Below, piece by piece: positions 1 to 8,063 of a DNA stretch of 22,584 nt (its first letter is position 1; each line of letters starts with the position of its first letter). The notes beneath the pieces were generated by a model, which made no database searches, had not been told where the DNA came from, and was given only the letters and a program-made list of their open reading frames with translations. Source of the DNA: an uncultured Pseudoxanthomonas sp. (GTDB lineage Bacteria > Pseudomonadota > Gammaproteobacteria > Xanthomonadales > Xanthomonadaceae); the NCBI GenBank assembly GCA_937975725.1, contig CALJUL010000059.1, positions 1 through 22,584 on the forward strand, read 5' to 3'. The position numbers were made by a program, and so were the translations under genes.

Positions 1-291
1 GTGCATGGCCTTCAGGCCGGAGCCGCAGACCTTGTTGATCGTGTAGGCCGGCACGCTCTGCGGCAGGCCCGACTTGATGACCGACTGCCGTGCCGGGTTC
101 TGGCCGCTGCCGGCGGTGAGGATCTGGCCCAGGACGACCTCGTCGATCTCCGCGGGCGCGATGCCGGTCTTCTCGAGGATGCCGCGGATCAGCGCCGCGC
201 CCAGGGCGTGGGCCGGCAGGCCGGACAGCGTGCCCTGGAAACTGCCGATGGCGGTGCGGGTGGCCGCCAGGATTGCAATGTCGTTGCTCAT
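1..291 (-). CDS. phaA: Acetyl-CoA acetyltransferase (beta-ketothiolase), N-terminal part
   Basis: This is the first 97 residues of a thiolase; the rest lies beyond the left edge. Thiolases of this family condense two acetyl-CoA to acetoacetyl-CoA, the first step of poly-3-hydroxybutyrate synthesis, in the cytoplasm. The visible N-terminus (MSNDIAILAATRTAIGSFQG) is typical of the PhaA/AtoB group. The active-site motif NKVCGSGLKA is present, with the nucleophilic cysteine at residue 89, the position it has in well-studied biosynthetic thiolases. The ATG at 291 is preceded by an AAGGA ribosome site about 7 bases upstream. It lies 72 bp downstream of phaB, which provides its substrate-using partner. 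A degradative thiolase cannot be excluded from the N-terminus alone, but the phaC-phasin-phaB context favours PHA synthesis. Confidence 0.93.
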   Translation of the reverse strand, partial: MSNDIAILAATRTAIGSFQGTLSGLPAHALGAALIRGILEKTGIAPAEIDEVVLGQILTAGSGQNPARQSVIKSGLPQSVPAYTINKVCGSGLKAMH

Positions 292-316
292 CTCATGTCC
301 TTGTTCTTCGCTGGAG

Positions 317-345
317 GGCGCCTGACCGCCGGCGCGACAGGCGCC
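317..345 (-). other. Hairpin between phaB and phaA
   Basis: GGCGCCTG at 317-324 and CAGGCGCC at 338-345 form a perfect 8-bp stem with a 13-base GC-rich loop in the phaB-phaA spacer. No T-run follows on the minus strand, so this is unlikely to be a strong terminator. It could act as an mRNA stability or processing element that sets phaA level relative to phaB. The function is inferred. Confidence 0.4.
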
Positions 346-363
346 GGGGGGGCGGGCGCGGCG

Positions 364-1110
364 TCAATACATGTGCTGGCCGCCGTTGATGGACAGGTTG
401 CTGCCGGTGAGGAAGCCGGCGGCATCGCCGGCGACGAAGCCGATCAGCGCGGCGATCTCATCGGGACGGCCCAGGCGCCCGACCGGGATGCCGGCGATGA
501 TCTGGTTGCGCACGTCCTCGGGCACGGCCATCACCATCTGCGTGGCCAGGTAGCCTGGCGAGATGGTGTTGACGGTGATGCCCTTGCGCGCCACCTCCTG
601 CGCCAGCGCCTTGGTGAAGCCGTGGATGCCGGCCTTGGCCGCCGAGTAGTTGGTCTGGCCGAACTGGCCCTTGGAGCCGTTGATCGAGGAGATGTTGACG
701 ATGCGGCCCCAGCCGCGTTCGAGCATGCCGTCGATGAACAGCCGGGTGACGTTGTACATCGAGTCCAGGTTGACCCGGAGCACCGCGTCCCAGTTCTCCT
801 TGCTCAGCTTGCGGAAGGTCGCGTCACGGGTGATGCCGGCGTTGTTGACCAGGATGTCCACCACATGCCCGTCGGCGGCGATGCGCTCGGCCATGGCCTG
901 GGTCGAAGCCCAGTCGGCCACGTCCACGTCGTAGCACTGGAAGGTGTAACCGGCATCGGCCTCTTTGCGCAGCCACAGGTTGGCGGCTTCGTCGCTGCGG
1001 GCGTGGGTGACCAGCACCGTATGTCCGGCATCGTGCAGATGGCGGGCGATGGCCTCGCCCAGCCCTCCCATGCCGCCAGTGACCAGCGCAGTATGTGTTG
1101 TGCTGCCCAT
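364..1110 (-). CDS. phaB: Acetoacetyl-CoA reductase (NADPH-dependent SDR)
   Basis: A 248-aa short-chain dehydrogenase that should reduce acetoacetyl-CoA to (R)-3-hydroxybutyryl-CoA, the monomer polymerised by PhaC. The cofactor motif TGGMGGLG is at residues 11-18, followed by NNAG at 89-92. The catalytic tetrad is N114, S141, Y155 and K159 (NYSAAK). The segment around GQFGQTNYS and the C-terminus NLSINGGQHMY are characteristic of PhaB rather than of FabG. I chose the ATG at 1110 because GGGAGA lies about 10 bases upstream and the glycine loop then sits at the usual distance from the N-terminus. An upstream in-frame ATG at 1179 would overlap the phasin. It starts 5 bp after the phasin stop, so the two are probably translationally coupled. 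Confidence 0.95.
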   Translation of the reverse strand: MGSTTHTALVTGGMGGLGEAIARHLHDAGHTVLVTHARSDEAANLWLRKEADAGYTFQCYDVDVADWASTQAMAERIAADGHVVDILVNNAGITRDATFRKLSKENWDAVLRVNLDSMYNVTRLFIDGMLERGWGRIVNISSINGSKGQFGQTNYSAAKAGIHGFTKALAQEVARKGITVNTISPGYLATQMVMAVPEDVRNQIIAGIPVGRLGRPDEIAALIGFVAGDAAGFLTGSNLSINGGQHMY

Positions 1111-1115
1111 TCCGA

Positions 1116-1568
1116 TCAGTCTCCCTTGGGCGCCTTGCGCTGGGTGGCCTCGGTCGTCTGCGACCACAAGGCATTCCACTGCTTGAAGACGTCGGCGAAG
1201 GGCGACGCGGAATTGTCGCTGCCGAGCGCGCTGCTCACGGCCTTGTGCCAGCTCTCGATGGCCTGCTGCAGTCCCGACGTGAAGGCCGCCTGGTTCTTGA
1301 TCGCGACCTGTTGGAACGTCTGCACGTGCGCGACGCGGCCCTGGAACTGACGCCAGAAGGCTTCAGGCGGCAACGACGCCAGTGCCTGCCAGTTGGCCGA
1401 ACGCAGCACGCCTTCGATCTCGGCCGAGGTTTCCGCGATACCCTGCGAACTGGCCTCCTTCACCGAATCCAGCCATTGGTGGCTGCTTTCCTGCAGCAAG
1501 CGAGTCAGGCGCAACTGCAGTTCGGCGTTGGCCTTGAGGAGGTTCAGGGGAAGCGTTTCGGTGGTCAT
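1116..1568 (-). CDS. Phasin family protein
   Basis: A 150-aa protein rich in Q, A, S and E, predicted largely alpha-helical, without signal peptide or membrane segment. Length, composition and N-terminal pattern (short lead, then an amphipathic helix around NLLKANAELQLRLTRLLQES) match phasins, which coat PHA granules and control their number and size. Aromatic residues near 60-75 (SLPPEAFWRQFQGRV) are also typical of this group. It lies directly before phaB (5-bp gap) and 43 bp after the ABC permease gene. I cannot choose between PhaP and PhaM-like subtypes from the sequence alone, so no symbol is given. Confidence 0.85.
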   Translation of the reverse strand: MTTETLPLNLLKANAELQLRLTRLLQESSHQWLDSVKEASSQGIAETSAEIEGVLRSANWQALASLPPEAFWRQFQGRVAHVQTFQQVAIKNQAAFTSGLQQAIESWHKAVSSALGSDNSASPFADVFKQWNALWSQTTEATQRKAPKGD

Positions 1569-1591
1569 GGGTAGTGCCTCACTGAGTGGAA

Positions 1592-1607
1592 GTCCCGAGT
1601 CAGGGAC
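1592..1607 (-). other. Short inverted repeat before the phasin gene
   Basis: GTCCC at 1592-1596 and GGGAC at 1603-1607 form a 5-bp stem with a 6-base loop in the 43-bp gap between the ABC permease gene and the phasin. It is too short, and lacks a T-run, to be called a terminator. It could be an RNA processing or partial attenuation site separating exporter from phasin expression. Confidence 0.25.
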
Positions 1608-1611
1608 GGAT

Positions 1612-2742
1612 TCAGGCCATCTGGCTGATGGTCCTGCGGAAACGGGTGAGCGCGAGCGCGAACAGGGCCGAGCCGATCAGCGCCAGGGCCAGGAAGGGCT
1701 TCCAGACCACGCCGATGCCGGCACCGCGATAGAGGATGGCCTGGGCCAGTTCCACGAAATGCGTGGTGGGCGCGGCCAGCATGATGTCCTGCACCAGCTG
1801 CGGCATGCTCTCGCGCGGGGTCATCGAGCCCGACAGCAGTTGCAGCGGGACCAGCACCAGCACCATCAACATGCCGAACTGCGGCATGTTGCGCGCCAGA
1901 GTGGCCAGGAAGATGCCCAGCGAGGTGGTCGCGAACAGGCACAGCGCCGCGCCGACCACGAACAGCGCCAGCGAACCTTCGATCGGCACGCCCAGCAGAC
2001 CCCGCACTACCAGATTGAGCGAGACGAAGGCGGTCACCAGCACCACCAGCCCCATCGACCAGACCTTGGAGAGCATGATCTCGGCCGGGGTGACCGGCAT
2101 CACCAGCAGGTGTTCGATGGTGCCGTGCTCGCGCTCGCGGATCAGCGCCGCGCCGGTGAGGATGATCGAGAGGATGGTGACGTTGTTGATGATCCGCATC
2201 AGCCCGCCGAACCAGGTCTTGTCCAGCGACGGATTGAAGCGCGCGCGCAGCGCCAGTTCGACCGGCATCGCGGTGCTGCCGCGCTGGCGCCGCACGAACT
2301 CGTTGACCTCCAGGTTGATGATCTGCTGCACGTAGCTGTTGCCGGTGAAGGCCTGGCTCATGCGGGTGGCGTCGATGTTGAGCTGCAGCGCGGGTTGCCG
2401 GCCGGCCAGCACGTCGCGCTGGAAATTGGGCGGGATGTCGAGCACGAAGGTGTAGGCGCCGGAGTCCATGCCCGGGTCGACCTCGCCCAGCGAGATCATC
2501 GCCGGCGGCGAGAACTGCGGGGGATAGAACGCCGAGGCGATGCGTTGCGACAGCGCCGAGCGGTCCTCGTCGACGATGGCGATCGGCGCGTTGTGCAGGC
2601 TCTCGGGCATGGCCGTGGCGGCGGTGTGGATCGACACGGTGAACACATAGGCGATCAGCACCAGCAGGATCGGGTCGCGCGCCAGGCTCCACAGCTCTTT
2701 GATGCCCAGGCGATAGACGTTGGCCAGGTGGGGGAGTTTCAC
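1612..2742 (-). CDS. yhhJ: ABC-2 type transporter permease, YhhJ family
   Basis: A 376-aa inner-membrane permease. One membrane segment lies near residues 23-45, followed by a large extracytoplasmic domain (about 46-180), then a cluster of hydrophobic segments from about 185 to the C-terminus, with the conserved ABC-2 stretch REREHGTIEHLLVMPVTPAEIMLSK. Size and topology match E. coli YhhJ (about 375 aa), the partner of RbbA (YhiH) and YhiI. The start is GTG at 2742, one base after the rbbA stop, with an AGGAGC ribosome site inside the end of rbbA, so translation is coupled. It probably forms a heterodimer with the permease half of RbbA. The exported substrate is unknown. The symbol rests on family and gene order, not on proven function. 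Confidence 0.85.
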   Translation of the reverse strand: MKLPHLANVYRLGIKELWSLARDPILLVLIAYVFTVSIHTAATAMPESLHNAPIAIVDEDRSALSQRIASAFYPPQFSPPAMISLGEVDPGMDSGAYTFVLDIPPNFQRDVLAGRQPALQLNIDATRMSQAFTGNSYVQQIINLEVNEFVRRQRGSTAMPVELALRARFNPSLDKTWFGGLMRIINNVTILSIILTGAALIREREHGTIEHLLVMPVTPAEIMLSKVWSMGLVVLVTAFVSLNLVVRGLLGVPIEGSLALFVVGAALCLFATTSLGIFLATLARNMPQFGMLMVLVLVPLQLLSGSMTPRESMPQLVQDIMLAAPTTHFVELAQAILYRGAGIGVVWKPFLALALIGSALFALALTRFRRTISQMA

Positions 2743-2743
2743 G

Positions 2744-5485
2744 TCAGCGCTCCTGTTTGCGGGTCAGGGCGATGGCCAGCCCCAGCACCACCGGCACGGC
2801 CAGCAGCAGCGGCCACAGCGCGCCGCCCAGGTCGCGCAGGTGCAGCGCCTTGCTGAACACACCGCGGCTGATCGCGAACATGTGGCTGGCCGGATAGGTT
2901 TCGCCCACCACCCGGCCGACGCCTTCGAGCGAGGAGATCGGGTCGACCAGACCGGCGAACTGGGTCACCGGAATGACCGTGCCCACCACCACCAGGAACA
3001 TCGAGGCGATCTGGCTGCGGGTGACCGTGGAGGCCAGCAGCCCGAAACCGGTGGATACCGTGGTGAAGATCAGCGCCGCCAGCGTCAGCGCCAGGAAGCT
3101 GCCGGTGATCGGCACGCCGAACACGGTGACCGCCAGCAGCGCCATGGCCAGGAAGTTGAGCATCGCCAGGGCCACGTAGGGCAGTTGCTTGCCCAGCAGG
3201 AACTCGCTGCGGGTGACCGGGGTGACGTAGAGGTTGGTGATCGAGCCGCTCTCCTTCTCGCGCACCACGGCGAGCGCCGTGAGCATGGCGGGCAGGATCA
3301 GCAGCAACAGCGGCACCACCGCCGGCACCATCGCCGGCAGGCTGCGCACGTCGGGGTTGTAGCGGTAGCGCGATTCGATGGCGATCGGGCTGGCCAGCTG
3401 CATGCCGAAGCGCTCGCGCGCCTGCTCGGCCAGCCAATGCAGGTGGATGCCCTGCAGGTAACCCTGGATGGTCTCGGCGCGGGTGGGCATGGCGCCGTCG
3501 AACCAGGCACCGACCTGGACGCTGTTGCCACGCAGCACGTCGCGGGCGAAGCCCGGCGGGATCTCGATGGCCAGCGCCAGCTCACCGCTGCGCATGCGTC
3601 GGTCCAGCTCCTCGTAGTCGGCCAGCGGCGCGCGTTCGATGAAGTAGCGCGAGCCTTCCAGGCTCATCGCGTAGCTGCGGCTGAGGCTGGTTTGGTCATG
3701 GTCGAGCACCGCGTAGCGCAGATCCTCCACGTCCAGGCTGATGCCATAGCCGACCACGAACATCAGCAGCAGCGAACCGACCAGCGCCAGCGTGGCGCGC
3801 ACCGGATCGCGCTGCAGTTCCAGCGCTTCGCGCCAGACGTAGCTGATCATGCGCTGCAGGCTGAAAGGCTTGCGACGGGCGTCGCGATGGCCATCGGCGC
3901 GGGGCTGCGCGGGCGCCGCGTCGTCGCCGGTCTGCCCGGGCGTGCCGCCGCCGGCCTCGACCAGATAGCCGATGAAGGCCTCTTCCAGTGTCTGCGCGCC
4001 GCGCTTGGCCACCAGCGCGGCCGGGGCATCGCTGTCGAGCACCTTGCCCGCATGCATCATCGACATGCGGTCGCAGCGCTCGGCCTCGTTCATGAAGTGG
4101 GTGGAGATGAAGATCGTCACCCGGTCGCGCCGCGACAGCTCCACCAGCAGGCGCCAGAACGCATCGCGCGCGACCGGGTCCACGCCCGAGGTCGGCTCGT
4201 CGAGGATCAGCAGCTCCGGCTTGTGCACCATCGCCACCGCCAGCGACAGGCGCTGGCGCACGCCCATCGGCAGGCTGGCGGGCAGGCTGTGCACGACCGC
4301 CTCCAGGCCGAAGCGTTCGACCATCTCCTGCACCCGCGCCGGGATGTCGTCCTCGGGCACCTTGAACAGGCGCGCATGCAACACCAGGTTCTGCTGCACG
4401 GTCAGTTCGGAGTACAGCGAGAACGCCTGTGACATGTAGCCCACCCGGCGGCGGGTGTCGATGTCGTGCGGGTCGACCTCGTTGCCGAACAGCCAGGCGC
4501 GGCCCTCGCTGGCCGGCAGCAGGCCGGTCAGCATCTTCATCGTGGTCGACTTGCCGCAGCCGTTGGAGCCGAGGAAGCCGAAGATCTCGCCGCGGCGGAT
4601 GCGGAAGGACACATGATCGACCGCCACGAAGTCGCCGAAGCGCATGGTCAGGTCCTGGGCCTCGATGGCGATGTCGCCGTCATCGCCGCTCAATGGCGGG
4701 ATCACGACCGGCTGGTGGTCGCGGGTTTTTTCTTCCGGCAACAGGGCGATGAAGGCCTCTTCCAGCGAAGCCGAGCCGGTCCGCGCCAGCAGTTCGGCCG
4801 GCGTGCCGGTGGCCAGCACCTTGCCGTCGTCCATCGCCACCAGCCAGTCGAAGCGCTGCGCCTCGTCCATGTAGGCGGTGGCCACGACCACGCTCATCTC
4901 CGGGCTCTGCCGCCGGATCCGCGCGATCAGGTCCCAGAACTGCGCCCGTGCCAACGGGTCGACGCCAGTGGTCGGCTCGTCGAGCAGCAGCAGGTCGGGG
5001 TCGTGGATCAGCGCGCAGCACAGCCCGAGCTTCTGCTTCATGCCGCCCGAGAGCTTGCCGGCAGGGCGCGAAAGGAACGGATACAGGCCCGTGGCCCGGG
5101 TCAGCTCGTCGATGCGGCGGCGGCGCTCGGCCGCGCCGTGGCCGAACAGGCGGGCGAAGAACTGCAGGTTTTCCTCGACCGACAGCGTCGGATACAGGTT
5201 GCGGCCCAGGCCCTGCGGCATGTAAGCGATGCGCGGGCAGACCGCGTTGCGGTGGCCGCGCCGGGCCATGTCACCGCCCAGCACCTCGACGCGGCCGGCC
5301 TGGATCCGGCGGGCGCCGGACACCAGCGCCAGCAGGCTGGACTTGCCGACCCCGTCCGGGCCGATCAGGCCGACCATGCGGCCGGCGGGAATGTCCAGAT
5401 CGACGCCATCCAGCGCGGACACCTTGCCGTAGTCCAAGCGCACGCCCTGCAGTTGCACGACGGTGGGCGCGTTCGGCTTGGTCAT
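2744..5485 (-). CDS. rbbA: Fused ABC ATPase-ATPase-permease, RbbA/YhiH family
   Basis: A 913-aa protein with two ABC ATPase domains joined to an ABC-2 permease, the architecture and length of E. coli RbbA. ABC1 has Walker A GPDGVGKSS (42-50), signature LSGGM (145-149) and Walker B LLLLDE (165-170). ABC2 has Walker A GSNGCGKST (306-314) and Walker B LLILDE (425-430), but its signature is LPMGV (405-409) in place of LSGGQ. A charged linker (about 512-540) leads to the permease domain, with membrane segments near 565-585 and from about 715 to the end. The ATG at 5485 has a GGAG ribosome site overlapping the upstream stop. E. coli RbbA has been reported to bind ribosomes. Here, between a membrane-fusion protein and a second permease, export is the more natural reading, although both roles are possible. 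Confidence 0.92.
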   Translation of the reverse strand: MTKPNAPTVVQLQGVRLDYGKVSALDGVDLDIPAGRMVGLIGPDGVGKSSLLALVSGARRIQAGRVEVLGGDMARRGHRNAVCPRIAYMPQGLGRNLYPTLSVEENLQFFARLFGHGAAERRRRIDELTRATGLYPFLSRPAGKLSGGMKQKLGLCCALIHDPDLLLLDEPTTGVDPLARAQFWDLIARIRRQSPEMSVVVATAYMDEAQRFDWLVAMDDGKVLATGTPAELLARTGSASLEEAFIALLPEEKTRDHQPVVIPPLSGDDGDIAIEAQDLTMRFGDFVAVDHVSFRIRRGEIFGFLGSNGCGKSTTMKMLTGLLPASEGRAWLFGNEVDPHDIDTRRRVGYMSQAFSLYSELTVQQNLVLHARLFKVPEDDIPARVQEMVERFGLEAVVHSLPASLPMGVRQRLSLAVAMVHKPELLILDEPTSGVDPVARDAFWRLLVELSRRDRVTIFISTHFMNEAERCDRMSMMHAGKVLDSDAPAALVAKRGAQTLEEAFIGYLVEAGGGTPGQTGDDAAPAQPRADGHRDARRKPFSLQRMISYVWREALELQRDPVRATLALVGSLLLMFVVGYGISLDVEDLRYAVLDHDQTSLSRSYAMSLEGSRYFIERAPLADYEELDRRMRSGELALAIEIPPGFARDVLRGNSVQVGAWFDGAMPTRAETIQGYLQGIHLHWLAEQARERFGMQLASPIAIESRYRYNPDVRSLPAMVPAVVPLLLLILPAMLTALAVVREKESGSITNLYVTPVTRSEFLLGKQLPYVALAMLNFLAMALLAVTVFGVPITGSFLALTLAALIFTTVSTGFGLLASTVTRSQIASMFLVVVGTVIPVTQFAGLVDPISSLEGVGRVVGETYPASHMFAISRGVFSKALHLRDLGGALWPLLLAVPVVLGLAIALTRKQER

Positions 5486-5491
5486 GTCCGC

Positions 5492-6574
5492 TTACTCCAC
5501 CGGCACATTGGCAACCAGATCGGCGGGCCAGGCCTGGTCGCTGTCGAGCCGGATCCAGGCCACCCCGGGCACTCCGGTCTTGACCTGCTCCAGATGCCGA
5601 CGCAGAAGATCCTCGGGAATCTGCGCACGCACGCGGAACATCAGCTTCTGGCGCTCGTTGGCGGTCTCCACCGTCTTGGGCGTGAACTGGGCCTGGCTGG
5701 CGACGAAGGAGATCGTGGCCGGGATCACGTATTGCGGCGCGGCGTCGAGCACGATCCGCACCTCGCTGCCGATGGCGATGCGGCCGGCGCTGGTCTCGGG
5801 CACGAAGAAGGTCATGTAGACGTCGGACAGGTCGAGCAGGTTGAGCACGCGCCCGCCGGCGCCGAGCACTTCGCCCGGCTGCGCCACGCGCACCTGCACC
5901 CGGCCGGCGCGCGGCGACTTGAGCGCGCTGTCGTCGATGTCGGCCTGGATCCGCGCCACCGCGGCCTCGGCCGCGCGGACCGTGGACTGCGCCCCGACCA
6001 GCTGTGCCTCGGCGGCGCGCACGGCCGCCTGAGCAGCGGCGGCCTGGGCCCGGGTCGCCGCGACCGCCGCTTGGCTGGCGCGTGCCCGCGCGCGGTCGTC
6101 GTCCAGTTCCTGGGCCGAGGAGGCGCCCTCCACCGAAAGCGTCTCCGAACGTGCCAGCCGGCGGCGCGCGGCATCGAGCTCGGCCTCGCGCTGGGCGACC
6201 AGCGCCTGCGCGGTGGCCACCTCGCTCTGCCGCAGCGCGATCTGCGCCTGGGCCGCGGCCACGCCGTGCTCGGCCTGTTGCCGCCCGGCCTCGGCCTGGT
6301 CGTACTGGGCGCGCAGGGTGTCGGTCTGCATCCGCGCCAGCGTCTGCCCGGCCTGCACGAAGTCGCCCTCGCGCACCAGGATCTCCTCCACCCGGCCGGG
6401 CAACTTGGTGGCCACGTCGATCTCGGTGGCCTCGATGCGCCCGTTGCCGCTGGCGAATCCCTCGCCCGGACCGTGGTCGGACCAGCGCTGCCAGCCCCAC
6501 CAGGCCAGCACCGCGACACCGACGACCGCGGCAGCGATCAGGAGCTTCTTCTTCAGGGAGGGGGAGATATCCAT
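5492..6574 (-). CDS. yhiI: HlyD-family membrane-fusion (periplasmic adaptor) protein, YhiI-like
   Basis: A 360-aa protein anchored by one N-terminal membrane segment (about residues 8-27, after LKKK). It continues with a biotinyl-lipoyl-like half motif (VATKLPGRVEEILVREGDFV), a long Ala/Gln-rich alpha-helical hairpin (about 85-225), the second lipoyl half (DSALKSPRAGRVQVRVAQPG) and a beta-barrel domain. This is the classic adaptor that links an inner-membrane ABC transporter to an outer-membrane channel across the periplasm. The start at 6574 gives a normal topology; longer in-frame starts would run into the nodT-like gene. It lies 16 bp after that gene and 6 bp before rbbA, the same order as E. 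coli yhiI-rbbA-yhhJ. The ribosome site is weak, suggesting translational coupling. Confidence 0.92.
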   Translation of the reverse strand: MDISPSLKKKLLIAAAVVGVAVLAWWGWQRWSDHGPGEGFASGNGRIEATEIDVATKLPGRVEEILVREGDFVQAGQTLARMQTDTLRAQYDQAEAGRQQAEHGVAAAQAQIALRQSEVATAQALVAQREAELDAARRRLARSETLSVEGASSAQELDDDRARARASQAAVAATRAQAAAAQAAVRAAEAQLVGAQSTVRAAEAAVARIQADIDDSALKSPRAGRVQVRVAQPGEVLGAGGRVLNLLDLSDVYMTFFVPETSAGRIAIGSEVRIVLDAAPQYVIPATISFVASQAQFTPKTVETANERQKLMFRVRAQIPEDLLRRHLEQVKTGVPGVAWIRLDSDQAWPADLVANVPVE

Positions 6575-6590
6575 GTGCGATCCGGGACGA

Positions 6591-8027
6591 TCAGGGAGTG
6601 GGGACGGAAGTGCCGCCGCCGAGGGCGGCATATAGCGCGACTTGACTGGATAGCAGTGCGCGCCGCGCCTGCACCAGTTGCTGTTCGGCCGCGAGCAGGT
6701 CGCGCTGGGCGTCCAGCACTTCCAGATAGGCGGCCGATCCGTTGTCGTAGCGCAGCTGCGCCAGCCGCGCGCGCTCGGCCTGCGCGTCCAGGGCGGTGCG
6801 CGCGGTCTGCAGCTGTTCACCCAGCCAGCGGCGCGCGGCCAGCGCGTCGGCCACCTCGCGGAATGCGGTCTGGATATTCTTCTCGTACTCGGCCACGGCG
6901 ATGTCGCGGCGGATCTGGCTCAGATCGAGGTTGGCGCGGCGGCGGCCGCCGTCGAAGATCGGCAGCGACAGCACCGGCGCGAAGGTCCAGGCGCGGCTGC
7001 CGGACTCGAACAGGCCGTCGAGTTCGGCGCTGGCACTGCCCCAGGTGCCGGTCAGCGCGATGCGCGGGAAGAACGCCGCGCGCGCGGCGCCGATGTTGGC
7101 GTGGGCGCCGCGCAACGCATGCTCGGCGGCGGCGATGTCCGGCCGCGCCACCAGCAGGGTCGAGGGCAGGCCGGGTGCCAGTTCGGCCAGAACCAGGGTT
7201 TCGTCGAAGGGGGCCGCCTCCGGCAACGGCCCCGGATGCGCGCCGATCAATTGTCCCAGCGCGTGAAGCTGGCTGGCGCGCGCCAGTTCCAGTTGCGCCA
7301 GCAGCGCCTGCGCCTGGGTCAGCAGGGTTTGCACCTGGGTCAGTTCCAGCTTCGAGGTTGCGCCGACCTCGTGGCGGCGGCTGAAGATGCGGTAGGACTC
7401 CTGGCGCGTTTCGACCGTGTGCCGGGCCAAAGCGACGCGCTCGTCCAGTTCGCGCAGGCCGTGGTAGCCGTCGGCGACCTGGGCGACCAGCGCCAGTTCG
7501 ACCGCGCGGCGCCCGGCATCGGTGGCGAGCCACGCCTGCAGGGCCGATTCCTTCAGGCTGCGCACGCGTCCCCACAGATCCAGTTCCCAACTGCTCAGGC
7601 CGACTTCGGCGCGGTACTCGCCGCTGACCACCGATTGGCCGGTGAGGTTGAGGTCGCCCGGTACGCGCGCACGCGCGCCCTGGGCGCCGATCCCGATCCC
7701 GGGGAACTGGTCGGCGCGCTGGATGCGGAACGCCGCGCGCGCCTCCTCCGTGCGCAGCGCGGCGATGCGCAGGTCGCGGTTGTTGGCCAGCGCGGTCTCG
7801 ATCAGGCGCTGCAGCGCCGGGTCGCGGAAATAGTCGCGCCAGGGCAGCGTGGTGGCGTCGACGCCCGGGGCATCGGCCGCGACGTAGCCGAGCCATGCGT
7901 CGGGCACGGGAAGCGGTGGCGTTTCGTAGCGCGGCGCCATTGAGGCGCAACCGGCCAGCGCCGCGGCGAGAAGGCCCGCACAGGCCCGGGGCAGCAGGGG
8001 GGTCGTCCGGGGGGGGGAAGAGGTCAT
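6591..8027 (-). CDS. NodT/OprM-type outer-membrane factor lipoprotein
   Basis: A 478-aa TolC-superfamily protein that should form the outer-membrane exit duct for the adjacent adaptor and ABC pump. It starts with a lipoprotein signal peptide whose lipobox is LAGC, acylated cysteine at 27. The two repeated halves of the family are visible, with the typical segments WRDYFRDPALQRLIETALANNRDLRIA, FPRIALTGTWGSAS and the C-terminal helix containing YLEVLDAQRDLLAAEQQLVQARR. The E. coli yhiI-rbbA-yhhJ set lacks its own outer-membrane factor, so this locus encodes a self-contained tripartite pump. A C9 tract (positions 8009-8017, coding strand C) lies in codons 4-7, a possible slippage site. No strong ribosome site precedes the ATG at 8027, 36 bp after the fabI-like gene. 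Confidence 0.92.
   Translation of the reverse strand: MTSSPPRTTPLLPRACAGLLAAALAGCASMAPRYETPPLPVPDAWLGYVAADAPGVDATTLPWRDYFRDPALQRLIETALANNRDLRIAALRTEEARAAFRIQRADQFPGIGIGAQGARARVPGDLNLTGQSVVSGEYRAEVGLSSWELDLWGRVRSLKESALQAWLATDAGRRAVELALVAQVADGYHGLRELDERVALARHTVETRQESYRIFSRRHEVGATSKLELTQVQTLLTQAQALLAQLELARASQLHALGQLIGAHPGPLPEAAPFDETLVLAELAPGLPSTLLVARPDIAAAEHALRGAHANIGAARAAFFPRIALTGTWGSASAELDGLFESGSRAWTFAPVLSLPIFDGGRRRANLDLSQIRRDIAVAEYEKNIQTAFREVADALAARRWLGEQLQTARTALDAQAERARLAQLRYDNGSAAYLEVLDAQRDLLAAEQQLVQARRALLSSQVALYAALGGGTSVPTP
8009..8017 (-). repeat. C9 homopolymer at the start of the outer-membrane factor gene
   Basis: Nine consecutive G on the plus strand, read as nine C on the coding strand, encode Ser-Pro-Pro-Arg at codons 4-7 of the NodT-like gene, before the lipoprotein signal core. 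Indels here would abolish translation of the outer-membrane factor. Confidence 0.75.
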
Positions 8028-8063
8028 GGTCGGTATCGGCTCGGCACGTGCGAAAGGGGCTGG

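Noticed and set aside
1393..4432. Long plus-strand frames (1393-2856 and 2720-4432) opposite the ABC permease genes
   Set aside because: Low-complexity His/Gln/Arg-rich translations without ribosome sites; the opposite strand encodes clear transporter families.
6575..6820. N-terminal extension of the adaptor protein to 6820
   Set aside because: It would overlap the outer-membrane factor gene by about 230 bp and bury the membrane anchor; ATG 6574 gives the family topology.
4466..7384. A 972-codon plus-strand open frame opposite rbbA, yhiI and the outer-membrane factor gene
   Set aside because: It is antisense to well-supported genes, rich in His, Gln, Arg and Gly with no domain pattern, and typical of stop-poor frames in high-GC DNA.
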